In this document: positions 1-12,900 of the stretch, piece after piece
How the letters are laid out: each line of letters begins with the position of its first letter
Position numbering within the stretch: position 1 is the stretch's first letter
NCBI GenBank assembly: GCA_964035545.1
Contig: OZ037771.1
Location: 4,329,128-4,393,127, forward strand
Direction: 5' to 3'
DNA length: 64,000 nucleotides
From: Bugula neritina
Taxonomy: Eukaryota > Bryozoa > Gymnolaemata > Cheilostomatida > Bugulidae
Made by a program: the position numbers and the translations under genes
Notes under the pieces: model-generated
Told to the model about the DNA's origin: nothing
The model's database searches: none
What the model saw: only the letters and a program-made list of their open reading frames with translations

Positions 1-1
1 T

Positions 2-4
<3 letters not shown>

Positions 5-32
<28 letters not shown>
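5..32. repeat. (AT)n microsatellite in XPR1 intron
   Basis: About 14 AT dinucleotides. A second run of similar length lies at 123-150. Confidence 0.95.
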
Positions 33-35
<3 letters not shown>

Positions 36-119
36 GTATTGATACAATTTTGGATATAAAAATAAACTTAGATCTTCATATTATTGACTACAATATTGTT
101 TCACGTAGTGTAAGCTACG

Positions 120-153
<34 letters not shown>

Positions 154-190
154 TTTATACATATACATATATGTATATATACTATTCTAG

Positions 191-3100
191 CTTCATTTAA
201 TGGAACGTTTGAGAACCCCTGTGGAGATGTAAATGCTACAGCTATAGTCTGCCAAGGTAAGATTATTTCTAATGGCTTTAAGCTACTCAACAAAGTAAAG
301 TATAAAGTCATAAATTCCAGTTGAGATTGCTAAATTAGAAATTGAAATGATTTATATTTAACGAAATATATTCTTTATTTTTATGTTTATGAATTTTGTT
401 GCAAATATTTTTCTCCACACTGCTTTGATGGGATTCCACTTTCCTATAGTGATGGCTAGTCATAACACTATTTGTAATATGATGTTACTTCTAAATCATG
501 TTGTATACGGATTAGCCTCAAAACTTTAAAATATTCAGTGAATGATGGGTGAGTAGAGTAACACCCTCTCTTTGTGATTGGATAAAATTATGATGTAAGT
601 TTGTGTCACATGATGTATAGTAAGTAGTATTGTCTGCATTACGCAGTGCCCTATAGTAGTAGACTTATTGCAGCAATAAACCAGTGTGCAAGCAACCAGT
701 ACGCCATCCGACCCATAGTCGCCTTACTACCTGCGTACTGGAGATTCGCTCAGTGCTGGAGACGTTACCGGGACACTAAACATGTCTTCCCTCATGTTGT
801 GAATGCCTTCAAGTACAGTACCTCCTTCCTCGTTGTCACTTTCTCCGCTCTCAACTCGTGGTACAAAGGTCAGCGTCACTTGTATTTCATTTTATAAAAA
901 CTCACGTAAGTTTATACTCATTATCCCTGTGAGAAACCCCTGGTGTAAAGGTTTTTTGTTAAATCGGGATAAGGGCTTATTTAGATGGAGTACAAGAGTA
1001 ATTATGACTAGATGCTCTTCCTAACATCACCAATGGCCTTTGGCGGGGTTCGAACCCATGACTGCGTGTTTGCTAGGCTAGCACTCTAACCCCTAGACTA
1101 CAGCTGCTCACTTAGTATTTCATTTTATACTTTCATTTGCATTGCATTATTACAGTGCTCCCTCCGTATCTCACTAAGCTAGGGGTTCTGAAATCTCATC
1201 TGGTGACATAGTAGAATACCATATTTAACTCATGGATTCATTAAATTCTGCCATTTTGTCTCTATACACATATAAATAAGTCACAAACAGGGTCCGAGTC
1301 CTTCTTATGATATATGAAATTTCTTGAGAACGAGATCTGTGAGATATGGAGGGACCACTCCATTGATAGAGTCTCGAGTTCCTTTATCCTTGCTGCTTTC
1401 TGTGTGCAGAACATGGCAAGTCTGACGTGATTCCGGAAAGTCTGTTCTTGTGGTTTTGGTTGCTGGCTGCCATCGTCAGCTCCTGCTACACGTACACCTG
1501 GGACATCAAGATGGACTGGGGGCTGCTTGATAAGAACGCCGGTGAAAACAGATTTCTACGGGAGCAAACAGTGTACCACTACAAGGTATGTGCTACCATC
1601 TTGTGTACCACTACAAGGTATGTTCTACCATCTTGCGACCACTACAATAATATATACATATTTGGGTTTATGCTTTCAACTATCTTATGCATTTAACACT
1701 TTTTACTAATTCCAATTATTTGTTAGTAATGTTTGTATAGAGTTGTGTGCCCTTTGTTGTTCACACATGCGCTGCATCTAGCATAGTGCGTGGTGTTTGC
1801 AGTGGTACTACTACCTGGCCATGGTTGAAGACTTGATTTTGCGGTTCACATGGACCATCACCATGTCTGCTACTGAGACTGGCTTCATAGACAGCGAGAT
1901 TCTACGCACTGTCATGGCCGTCTTAGAGGTTATTCGGTAAGCTATGACTCGCTTTCGACTTTTATTTTTTCACGCCAAGTTTAGCTTTTTTATGTTATGA
2001 TGGTGACATGTGTCAATATTGTTTACACTCTTGCTAATGATATTTATTGCAATTAGCTATATTTAATAAATTGGTCGATGGAATAGCTAATAGCAGTAAA
2101 TGTCAAAATATAATTTACACATGCCAAAAGTCATAATTTTTTGGCGACAAAAATATTCTTATTGCATAAATTTCTTTTTAGAACTAAATATTTTTAATAT
2201 TGCATTACAAAATTTATTAAATCATGTAACAGCATATGGTAAGATTGTCGTGTGAGCACCTTTATTTACACATCTGACACAATACAACATACATTTAGTA
2301 GGTATAAATTGTTGTACTGACACTATATAGCAATATGAAGGTATTTTCGCTAAATTAAATACAGGCTTAATTATGCATTAATTATATGGCAATAGTAATC
2401 AGATGTAGGAGTTGTCTTATCATATAGAGTCGAAGACGTGAATTATTATGTAGTAGAAATAGGTTAATGCCTGCAAATTGTTTAGTTTAACACCAAATAA
2501 GATTCGACTTGATACTTTACTTTAAAACTAATTGAAATTAAAAAATAAAATAGAATAAAAACTGTAAGGGTATGTAAATAAGACAAAAAAAATTAGTGTG
2601 TGGATGGGCAACAAGTTTCTGTATTGAATTTTCATATATTTCCAGGAAATTAACTTCGGATGATGTTTACTGCCTGTATTATATTAATTGTGCGGCGTAT
2701 TTCTTATCAAAATGATGTACTCTGACTCTATAAAAAGCTCTTAGTTTTATGTTTTACTTTTTAGACGGTTTATATGGAACTTCTTCCGACTGGAGAATGA
2801 GCATATCAACAATTGTGGTCAGTTTCGTGCAGTTCGAGACATATCCATTACGCCTATTGATCACAGTGACCAGGTATATAGTAATATATATATAACTCAT
2901 ACAGTATATAATACCATATATAACTCCTACAGTATATAATACTATATATATAACTCCTACAGTATATAATAATATATATAACTCCTACAGTATATAATAC
3001 TATATATAACTCCTACAGTATATAATACTATATATATAACTCCTACAGTATATAATACTATATATAACTCCTACAGTATATAATAATATATATAACTCCT

Positions 3101-4288
3101 ATAGTATATAATACTATATATAACTCCTACAGTATATAATACTATATATAACTCCTACAGTATATAATACCATATATAACTCCTACAGTATATAATACTA
3201 TATATATAACTCCTACAGTATATAATACTATATATAACTCCTACAGTATATAATACTATATATAACTCCTACAGTATATAATAATATATATAACTCCTAT
3301 AGTATATAATACTATATATAACTCCTACAGTATATAATACTATATATAACTCCTACAGTATATAATACTATATATAACTCCTACAGTATATAATACTATA
3401 TATAACTCCTACAGTATATAATAATATATATAACTCCTATAGTATATAATACTATATATAACTCCTACAGTATATAATAATATATATAACTCCTGCAGTA
3501 TATAATACTATATATAACTCCTGCAGTATATAATACTATATATAACTCCTACAGTATATAATACTATATATAACTCATACAGTATATAATACTATATATA
3601 ACTCCTACAGTATATAATACTATATATAACTCCTACAGTATATAATACTATATATAACTCCTACAGTATATAATACTATATATAACTCCTACAGTATATA
3701 ATACTATATATAACTCCTACAGTATATAATACTATATATAACTCCTACAGTATATAATACTATATATAACTCCTACAGTATATAATACCATATATAACTC
3801 ATACAGTATATAATACTATATATAACTCATACAGTATATAATACTATATATATAACTGACTAGGTGGCATATCTATCTATAAGATATAGTTCGTCTTACT
3901 TTACTCAATACGATGCTTCTGTCGGCAGGTTTTGCTCGAGAAAATGATGGACGAGGAAGACGGAGTATCCAACAGAAGAGAAAAGGATGCAAAACGTGGC
4001 TTGAGGTTTGTGATTGTTACATATTCTGCACTGAATACTGGTAGTTGCTTAATACTAAATGCTGGTACTCAGTCTATTCCATGTGTAGTTGCTCAGTCTA
4101 TGCTCTGTATCTGATACAGGAAGCGTGACGTGAAGATGTGGACAGACGATGACGAGGATGAACAGACAGACACCTGGACAGTATTCAAAGGTGGAATATC
4201 CAACTGGTTACAGAGTCGCAAGCAATCTCACCTTTCATCTCGTAAGGGAAGCAGCAGCCTGTCTCTGGATCACTCAAAGGAGATTTGA
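191..4288 (+). CDS. XPR1: XPR1 phosphate exporter, C-terminal part of EXS domain (5' partial)
   Basis: Seven exons join in phase: 191-256, 674-868, 1410-1585, 1803-1936, 2765-2873, 3929-4005, 4120-4288 (TGA). Earlier exons, including any SPX domain, lie before the window. The product is the plasma-membrane inorganic-phosphate exporter of the XPR1/SYG1 family. Visible family landmarks are [54 protein letters not shown] and [10 protein letters not shown], all very close to vertebrate XPR1. The Lys-Tyr pair, the Asp of WDIKMDW, the Arg of LILRF and the Arg-Arg pair match residues that line the phosphate path in human XPR1 (residue roles recalled, not checked). The tail is acidic (DDDEDE) and then Ser-rich. 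Oddities: a 32-bp tandem duplication straddles the donor of exon 1410-1585, a SINE sits in the second intron and a 28-bp minisatellite fills the fifth. A tandem paralogue follows at 6941. Confidence 0.93.
901..1110 (-). mobile_element. tRNA-derived SINE, best-preserved copy (XPR1 intron)
   Basis: Read on the minus strand from 1110, the element begins with a tRNA-like head. A TAGTCTAGGGGTTAGAGTGC A-box region and a GGTTCGAACCC B box lie at normal tRNA spacing. Next comes a body with TTAGGAAGAGCATC shared by other copies, and a tail containing CTCACAGGGAT. It is not a tRNA gene: acceptor-stem pairing is absent and the body continues for about 140 bp. Five further copies or fragments occur in the window. 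Confidence 0.8.
1571..1634. repeat. 32-bp tandem duplication across an XPR1 splice donor
   Basis: Units 1571-1602 and 1603-1634 are nearly identical (GTGTACCACTACAAG then GTATGTGCTACCATCTT or GTATGTTCTACCATCTT). Each contains the last bases of the exon and its GTATGT donor. A third, partial copy follows. Confidence 0.95.
2876..3858. repeat. 28-bp minisatellite in XPR1 intron
   Basis: About 35 tandem copies of a 28-bp unit containing ATATATAACTCCTACAGTAT. Most copies differ by one or two bases (CATAC for CCTAC, AATAATA for AATACTA), with a higher-order pattern of variants. Confidence 0.95.
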
Positions 4289-4845
4289 ACTCTCATATTC
4301 AGTGCAACCAATAATATGCAAAGTTTTATTTGCTGCGAGAGTTTTACTCTTTTTTTTAATATTTTTTTCAAGGTATTGGCAATTATTTTAACACAAAGTA
4401 ACACAATGAACGGTTTAGTGCATATTCTTTCTCTATTTTACAATCTCTAATCCAAAATCTCGTTATTCAAGTGTTTTTACTTCTGCTCTTTACATATTAC
4501 TTACCAGTTTATTGAAAATGATGTATTTTATTGATTTATGCAAACATATTTTTACTTAGACTCTAAATTAATCTTCTAGTCAGTCTAAATTGTCCAACTT
4601 TTTGTTAAGTTGGCTAGTGATATTTTCTGTAGTTTTCCAAATTACTCTAACTCCCTATATTGTTACTGAAAGTATTATGTTATTGCATAATATATTGATG
4701 GCTAATTATTTTTAGGTAATGTTATTTCTTGAATTTTATATTTTTGTTGCAGTATTTAATGGTCAAATATAATCTAAACTGAAAAAATATGGTTTGTGAT
4801 TGCTTGTATGAGTAGTATCAAGATCACTACATGCAATTTATTTCT

Positions 4846-4851
4846 AATAAA
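4846..4851 (+). terminator. AATAAA polyadenylation signal, XPR1
   Basis: The first AATAAA on the plus strand after the XPR1 stop codon, about 560 nt downstream, within a T-rich stretch. It is the likely 3' processing site. Confidence 0.45.
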
Positions 4852-6189
4852 TAATACCAGATAGTTACATGTATGTTTTTTTGTGTTGGTATACAAAGTA
4901 AAAATGAAACATCATGCATTAAAGATGTACTGCTGTTTTAATCATGTTTGTGATATAAATCACATATATGTACGTGTAATTCTCTATTATATATCTGAAA
5001 CAATGAATTTTTCAAATATGACATATGAAAGACATACTTTTATTCATATAAAAAATATCAATTAATTTTTAAAATGACTTTATTAGCTCCATGCTAGGCT
5101 AAAACCTAATTTATAAGTGTTCTTGTGCCAAATCGTAAGGCATGGCCATACATGGGCCTGTATGTAAACTCTCATACCAAATCTTAACAGTGACACATCT
5201 CATTTCTTGTTTTTTCCAAAAGCACACTCTATACTCACCTGCTCGTGGTGTCACAGTGGATCTCTCACATATGTCTGGTCCGCCAATGAGAACCAAGCTA
5301 TTTCTGAATAATGACTCAACATATAGGAGATCAAATGTTGTAAACAAGTTTGTTATAATTTCTAAGACATTGTTATCAAACTATGCCTTTATTATTTCTT
5401 TTGAAGCTATTTTTTTCACATTTAATAGAGTGACCTAAGACTCTAGGCTATTGCATAACTCTATGGCCTGTATTTAATAGAGTTTTCAAGTGTCAATGTG
5501 ATGGGAAATAATTTATGACAGCTACCATGATATATAATACTTGTATGTTAATGGTATTCAGCTCCCCTAATTAGAAATTGTTTAGCCAGCATAACGTGAT
5601 GCTGTGCAACTAAAACGATTTGTTTAGTTGAAAGTTATTTGTGACTTTCAGTGGAAACAACTATGAAAGCTTACAGATATAAATCCAGACTTTTGAACTG
5701 TAAGCCTAAAGACTGGCCCTTTAATTTAATGCCCTTTGCACAGTGTTTAGATTATTAGACTAAAATGATTTTATTTGCTAATTTGCAGTAAAGTTACAAC
5801 AAAAACTCATTAAAAGTTTTACTATTTTTCAACAAATTAGCACTTACATGTCGTGATTTCTGCATTGACTGGGAATACTATGCTAATTACAGATTGTGTA
5901 AGCTGTATATTATTTTAGTTATAGATTTCGTAAGCTATATTACAATTTAGCTGCTTGTTCGAAGTTGATGGACTTGACACACTATAGTATTATTTTTTCC
6001 GTAGCGGTTTTTGAAATTCATTGAAAAATATGCCTTTTTAGTAGTTGCTTGAATATGTTTTACCCCGGCCATGTATTTGTACTTTTATATCTTATGGCAT
6101 ATAATAATACTGTAGGACTTTGAGTATACTCATACAAACAGCCTTAATTACATATTGTAAATAGATCTAACTGATTATACAATAACCTA

Positions 6190-6620
6190 ATAAATTATAT
6201 GATATAATATACAATGCGGTATATCCAGTACTATGTTACAATATACAATGTAACTCTGCAATGATATAATATACAATATATTCACTATGTTACAATATAC
6301 AACGTACTCTGCTATGGTATATTATACAATATATTCACTATATGTCACAATCTACAATGTACTCTGCTATGGTATACTATACAATATATTCACTATATGT
6401 CACAATCTACAATCCACAATGTACTCTGCTATGGTATAATATGCAATATACCCACTATGTTACAATCTACAATGTACTCTGCTATGGTATAATATGCAAT
6501 ATATTCACTATGTTACAATATACAATGTACTCTGCTATGGTATACTATACAATATATCCACTATGTTACAATATACAATGTAGGCTATATACTCTCCTAT
6601 GGTATAATATACAATAATAT
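6190..6620. repeat. Tandem repeat of about 55 bp upstream of the XPR1-like paralogue
   Basis: Roughly eight imperfect units with ATATTCACTATGTTACAATA, CAATGTACTCTGCTATGGTA and TAATATACAAT. It creates a chance open frame on the plus strand. Confidence 0.9.
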
Positions 6621-6940
6621 ATTCTACTCGCTATTGTGCAATTGGTAAGGGCTACAGATTGTCAAATAACAGAACTGTTTATTTAGGACAATAGTATATT
6701 TATTACTGCACCATTCACTGCCAATGCCTGGTTAGTCACTCTTCATCTGAATTCATGCATCACTTTTGTCTCACGTACAGACTGGAGCCTATCAGATGCG
6801 ACCTGCTTTATAACACTTCATACTCACTATCAGATCACGGTTTCAAAGATTTCAACTATTTTCTGCTTTAATGGCCGCTACATTTCTTATAGCTGAGAAA
6901 AACTAAGCATTTCTTCTCTGAAAACCAAAATTGCTTAGAA

Positions 6941-9900
6941 ATGGCAAATTTCAAAGTAGGCTTCATTCTAGGAATGACAACGGTTTTAATTTTCATCATC
7001 GCTTTAACTGGTAAGTTTTAAAAACTGCTACCAAATGAGTGATAACATCATTTGTGAAAAAAAGCTAGCTGTGAAACATTTTATGTTGTTTCAAAATTAA
7101 GTATTGTTGAAAGTTATTATTGCTAACTTGCTCACCTTTTTCACCTAGATGGCTGTAATCGGGCACGGTAGCCATGTTATTGCCTATTATTTGTTTTCTC
7201 AAACATACATAGTGAAACTTAGTCCAATTAATGAACACTTTCAATTAGACTTTGTAAATGAATTATGTATGTTCTTTTTCTGAGAAGGGTAGGTAAAGGC
7301 AAACATGTTTAGTGTGCTTCTTTGAAATTTATTAAACGAAACTTTTTTGCATGTTTATCTAAAACTATTGTAGAAGTTTATATATAAGAGAGTACAGTTA
7401 CCTATTATAGATATCTTTTTTCACTAGATTTATGCTATCCATGTTATTATTTTGAAAATATTTTTCTTTGTATTTGCAGTGTGAATAAATTAGCCCTGGG
7501 CTACAATTCACCCTCAAATAGATTTTGAACATTTATTTTGACGAAACAATGGTGCAATCAAAAGTTGAACACAATCAAAATGTCTAAAATTAAAAGCACG
7601 TAAATGTATAACAACTATTTAGAATATTTATCACTGGACATATCCCACAATACATCACTCTGTTGCCTACATCCTTTGTAGTAAACTAGATAGATTCAAT
7701 TTCTCCTGTAACTAAACCTAATGCTTTCTCAGCAGACAATAAATAGCCTTTGCTCTTTTATTTTGACAGCATCACACGTGCAGATCCCCTTGTCATGGCA
7801 AATTACAGTGCGGCTATTTCGAGCTCCTGCCTTGGTCACTGTGTACTTGTTCATGATCAGTGGAAACATGTATACATGGAGGGCTGTCGGAACAGATCGG
7901 GCAGCAATATTTAACACTGACTCAACAACTCAGCTCAGATACATAGACATGCTACAGGTTAGGGAGGGAGTAATTCCTTATCTTAATATGAATGCAACCT
8001 ATAGCTAGAAATAGCCAAAAGTAGCTAAAAACAGCTAAAAACAGCTACAAATAGCTAAAAATAGCAAATGTGGCATTTGGTACTTGATACTATAGTTTAA
8101 AATATAAAAATCTTCCTTTACTTTTGTTTTTGCTAAATTACACAAGTATAAAAAATGGGTGGTGCATTTTTTTAGTGTTTACAATATATTTCAAAGGTTG
8201 GAGGATTATTTGCCGTGGCATGGGGAATAGGGATGATACTATATCTATTTAGTCCAATTCTGGGCATCCCTCTTCTCATACACCCTCTAGGGATATCTGG
8301 ATTTATGCTCGTATACTTATTAAACCCATTTCCTGTTTTACACTACCGCTCTCGCCGATGGCTTCTGACGAAGCTGGTATGTTGGTTCCCTACTATTATT
8401 CTGTTACACTATGGCAAAGTAGGTGCGCTTTACATTGTGAATGTTATTTTGTACCTTGTTTAGCTAATATAATACCACAACTATATAATATAGTATAATA
8501 TAGAGCCCACCCAGTTGGTTTAGGTCACTACCCCTGTAAGAACCCCAGATGGAATAGTCATTTAAGCAGGCTAAGGACTTGCTTTCTATTGTAAAAATAA
8601 GTATTTATGACCAGAGGTCTTTTATAAAATCGCTGCAATGTGATTCAAACCATTGGCCTTGTGTTTACTAAGCCAGTGCTTTAACCACTTGTTTACAGCT
8701 GCTCCAGTGTAAAATATTATACCATGATATATTATACTATAATATAATTAACTTCAAACAAAAAGGTAAACTTGTAGTTGTATGTGGTGACTACTCCATT
8801 CCGAGAAGTCAGTTTTGCTGACTCTTGGATAGCTGACCAGCTCAACAGCCTCTCTCTGGTGATTGTGGATCTGCAGTACATGTTGTGTTTCTATATCAAT
8901 GAAGTAGAGTGGACAGGCTTTAATGGTATAAGTACTAGCTTAACACCATCATATATCTAAACCTACCAGCATTATGTATTTGTTTATAGAACCTCATGTG
9001 TGAGGTTTAAATATGCATGAAATAGGTTTATCTCACTAGTTCTGCTGCAGTGATAAGCTTGACAAAAATCTAAGTCTGTCCTCAATCTTTAGAGCCTAAG
9101 GTCTTGATATTGAGGATAATTATAAGCTATAAAGTCTATGAAACTCCACCTGTCATTCTGGTACATTAGTGAAAAAATCGTAATATAGCATAAATTCTTG
9201 AATCTTCTCAATATTGATTTTGGTTTGGGACGAGGTTGAAATTCTCACAAAAAATAATTTTTTGCTACATTTCTAATCTAGAACATAGCCTTTTCTCAAT
9301 TTCTCCATCACTGCACCTACCTCAGTCCTAGTCTATTTCCTAGAGCCTAGAGTCTATTATGTTTCTTGGGTTGCTTCTCATAAAAATAAAATTCTTTTTG
9401 GGGAAAAAACCCAACAGCTTCATTGAAAAAAAATTTACTAGTTCCTCACTTATTGGCCAGAAAAAGAACAAAATATTTCAACAAAGTTTGACAAAATCAA
9501 ATGCTCAATAAGCTATAGAATGCATCAATTATCTACAGCCATAATCCTCACTTCACCTATCTTTGTTCTCTCCTGTTTGGGTAGCGGGTATCTACAAGCA
9601 TAATGGTTGCAGCAAAGTCAGCATTAAATATGTGCATTTAAATAGTGCTCAAACTTTTTAGCTGTTAGAGGAACAAAGATGGTGGCAACATGTGACGATG
9701 GCCGTGTTTTGACTTGCGCAGGTAATAATACCAAAAATTGTTACTGCATGTTAGTTTTCATTTCTACTAGTGTGTGTACATCAAGCTCAGTTTGAAACCT
9801 TTATCCACTAATGTTCTGTAATATAAATTTATAATAAATATTGTTTCAAGTACTATTATAATAATTATTATATCTTTCATTTATAAAAAGTACTTGAGAT

Positions 9901-12900
9901 TGTTGATAATGATATCATTGTTTAATAGAGTAGGAAAAAAACTGATTATTTAGGGTTTGTTGCTGTTTACTGTTAATTTTATTCAAATATGTTTGATCAG
10001 CAGAACAAATGAAGCTACAGGAAGTAAGCAGCATAAACTTAGAGTATAGGTAGAAGTATGAAGATTTGGTACAATTAAACAAGACAATTTGATAGATTTT
10101 AAATATCTGTTCAGTTTGAAGGTTTCATTCACTTTGTTCACCATTAGAAAGCACAAGACCTGGTAATGGGCCCTAAACTATCATAAAACTTATAGTTGCA
10201 TTTTATGATATGAAGTAGGCAACCGAAACAGTGTTCAACAATTGCAATATGGGGATTTTAGTATACATTGTATGTTGATCGACTTCATCACCCTATAGTT
10301 ACTCTACGGTGTATTCTTGCAGTTTACAAACTTCATAATGATTGAAATAAATTCTTGATGAAATCATTACTAGACCCGGTTCTAAATTTAATAATAGACT
10401 CAATTCTAAATTTAGTAACAAACACAATTCTAAACTTAGTAATATAATCAGTATATCTCACTAACTAGCCAAGGTTTTACATATATCGCTACTGCACCGA
10501 CATTTATATAATTATTAACCATATAAATACAAGTTTTTATATACAATAATAACTTTATAGAATTATTATTAAACTAGTTTTCTATAAATAAGTTTATTGT
10601 AGCTTTATATCAGATTATTGATAGTTTCAGGCAACCAGAGTTATATAAATCCTTGTATTGATAGACTTGGAGAACCCAATAACTCACTGTGCAGAGGTGA
10701 GTAGTTCACACAGGTTTATACTTTTTATATAATATACAATCTTTGTTATTAGCTGTTATAGACTTTAAATGTGTTCTGTTAACGTGACGACAACTCTTCT
10801 ATAAACTATTGCATATATTTATTTACTATAAATATAATGATATGTGGCAGCCATTTTGTAGCATAGTTATATTAAATCTAATATGGAAACACCTACCATA
10901 AACACACATGCACACACGCACGCAAGCATATATGTACAATGTAAAAGCGTGTGCTTTTTATTGCAGCTATTGATGACCAGTGTTACACTGACCAGTATGC
11001 TATACGACATCTTCTGACAGCTCTACCAGCTTTCTGGAGATTTGTTCAGTGTTGGAGATGTTTCTATGACAGTCGGCGACCCTTTCCGCACATAGTCAAC
11101 GCGTTTAAATATAGCATGTGCTTCATAGTTCTTACTTTCTCTACTCTCAATATCTGGTACAAAGGTAAGATCTACCTACAGGCCATAGTCTGTGTTCTTT
11201 ACTAACATAACAGGTTTTAAGTCTACAAGTTTCTATATATTAGCCAGTAGTTCAAGTTTGAAATTATTCACACTTTTCTATATACCAAACCAAGTCACAA
11301 TAATTATATAGGTATGCATTGGTTTTTGGTGACTTAAACATGCAGCCTCCCAAGTTATGACTACTACCTGTAACAGAATACTTGTAATTTATACAAGTGT
11401 ATGTAAATTTGAAAATAAAGTGATAGCGAAAATTTATTAAATAATCAAATCACAACTCTCCATCTGTTGCATTATTTTTAGCACATTCAGTGGTAGTTTT
11501 AGACATGCCAACTTTGCTAGATGTAAAGAGGCTTTTACAATATTTTTTAACTTTTTCAGTTCAAAACCTAGACTCAAACTCGCTCAATGAAGCTCCTAAA
11601 ATTACTAAGGATAAGGATGTGCTGTTTGTAGGTAAATAGACTTAAGCATACTTATAGCTCACGCTTAGCTACCCGCTATATTATTATGAGTCATCTCCTC
11701 CAGGACATTCTCAGTACAATCACAAGTGTAAAATATAAATATCACAATATGCTCGCATTTTAAAATATGACTAATTTTTTATTGATTTAAGATTCTTGGT
11801 TGTTGTGAATATACTAGAATCTTCATATATTTATAATACAGATAAGTTACACAAATGTGTTTAAATAAATAATTTTTATGCATTATGACCTTAAATTTTT
11901 CTCTTAGACAATCATTTATAATGAGATGTAAAAAGAAATATTTGAAACATGGACTATACCACTATATTATTGCTAACTTTATTTGACTTGATTTTTTTAA
12001 TAATGTTGACATACGAATAAGCAACTGTAAGTTATTTGCAAAGGGTGTGGTGGGTTAGAAATAATTTATCAAAAGAGGAAATGCTGTGAGTCAAAACAAC
12101 AGTTTAGACAAATGTTTGACATGCTTGAAGAAAAGTAACGCCAATTTTAGCATTAATTAAGAACAGTTTAGTTTACTCAAAAAAGTTAATTATTTTCTAT
12201 AGCGAGTAAAGATTTTGCTAGTTTACATTGTATACACAAGTGGCTTGTATACACTGTGGCTTCAATGTGACTTGTCAAAAACACGATACCCATTTTTTGA
12301 AAATCCCATCTCTTCAAGTGATACTATTGCTTGAATAAAACTGAAAAAGCATTAAAAATTTACTACAATTTTGTTCAAATTTTGCGCACGATTTTTGTTT
12401 TGAGAGGCTAACTTTCTAATAACATAAGAGCCACAGGCGTTGACTAAAACATTTTTTATATTAATAGTTGTTGGCATCATTTTGTTTCTTTGGGAAGGTA
12501 ACTCTCAATTATAATCAAGTAATTATGCAAAACTATACTAAAGTTGTCTGCTGATATATATTGCTTACTTGTAAGTTACAAATAAATAAACTACTCACTT
12601 CTAATGTTTGCATAATTAGACGAGATTAGATAAGAGTCGTAGCTTCACACCGTTAATGGCTTCTTTTAAAATTTTCCGCATCGTTTTAATGACTTTGAAT
12701 GGCAACATTTTAATACAGTTTGTGTATGATTTTGGCATATAAAGAAAGCCTGTTGTGATATTCAAAATTACAACAATTACCAGAGTAATATATAATTTTA
12801 TATATTTGTATTTTTGTTAAATAACAAAATAAAATATGATTTAAAATCTGTCAAACTGGCACGCAATTATACTAAAAAGAAAACGAATGTTGCAAAACAG

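Larger units (their letters stand above)
4289..6892. other. Gene-free spacer between the two XPR1-type genes
   Basis: Holds the XPR1 3' UTR and its AATAAA, then AT-rich sequence and the 55-bp tandem array. I looked specifically for SPX-domain exons here on the plus strand and saw none. The stretch 6710-6870 is less AT-rich and may hold the promoter and leader of the paralogue. Confidence 0.6.

Noticed and set aside
1040-1110. Stand-alone tRNA gene
   Set aside because: A and B boxes are present but acceptor-stem pairing is absent and the unit continues into a repeated body; it is a SINE head.
6342-6617. 91-residue ORF in the 55-bp array
   Set aside because: A repeat of the array unit with Tyr/Ile-rich low complexity; not a gene.
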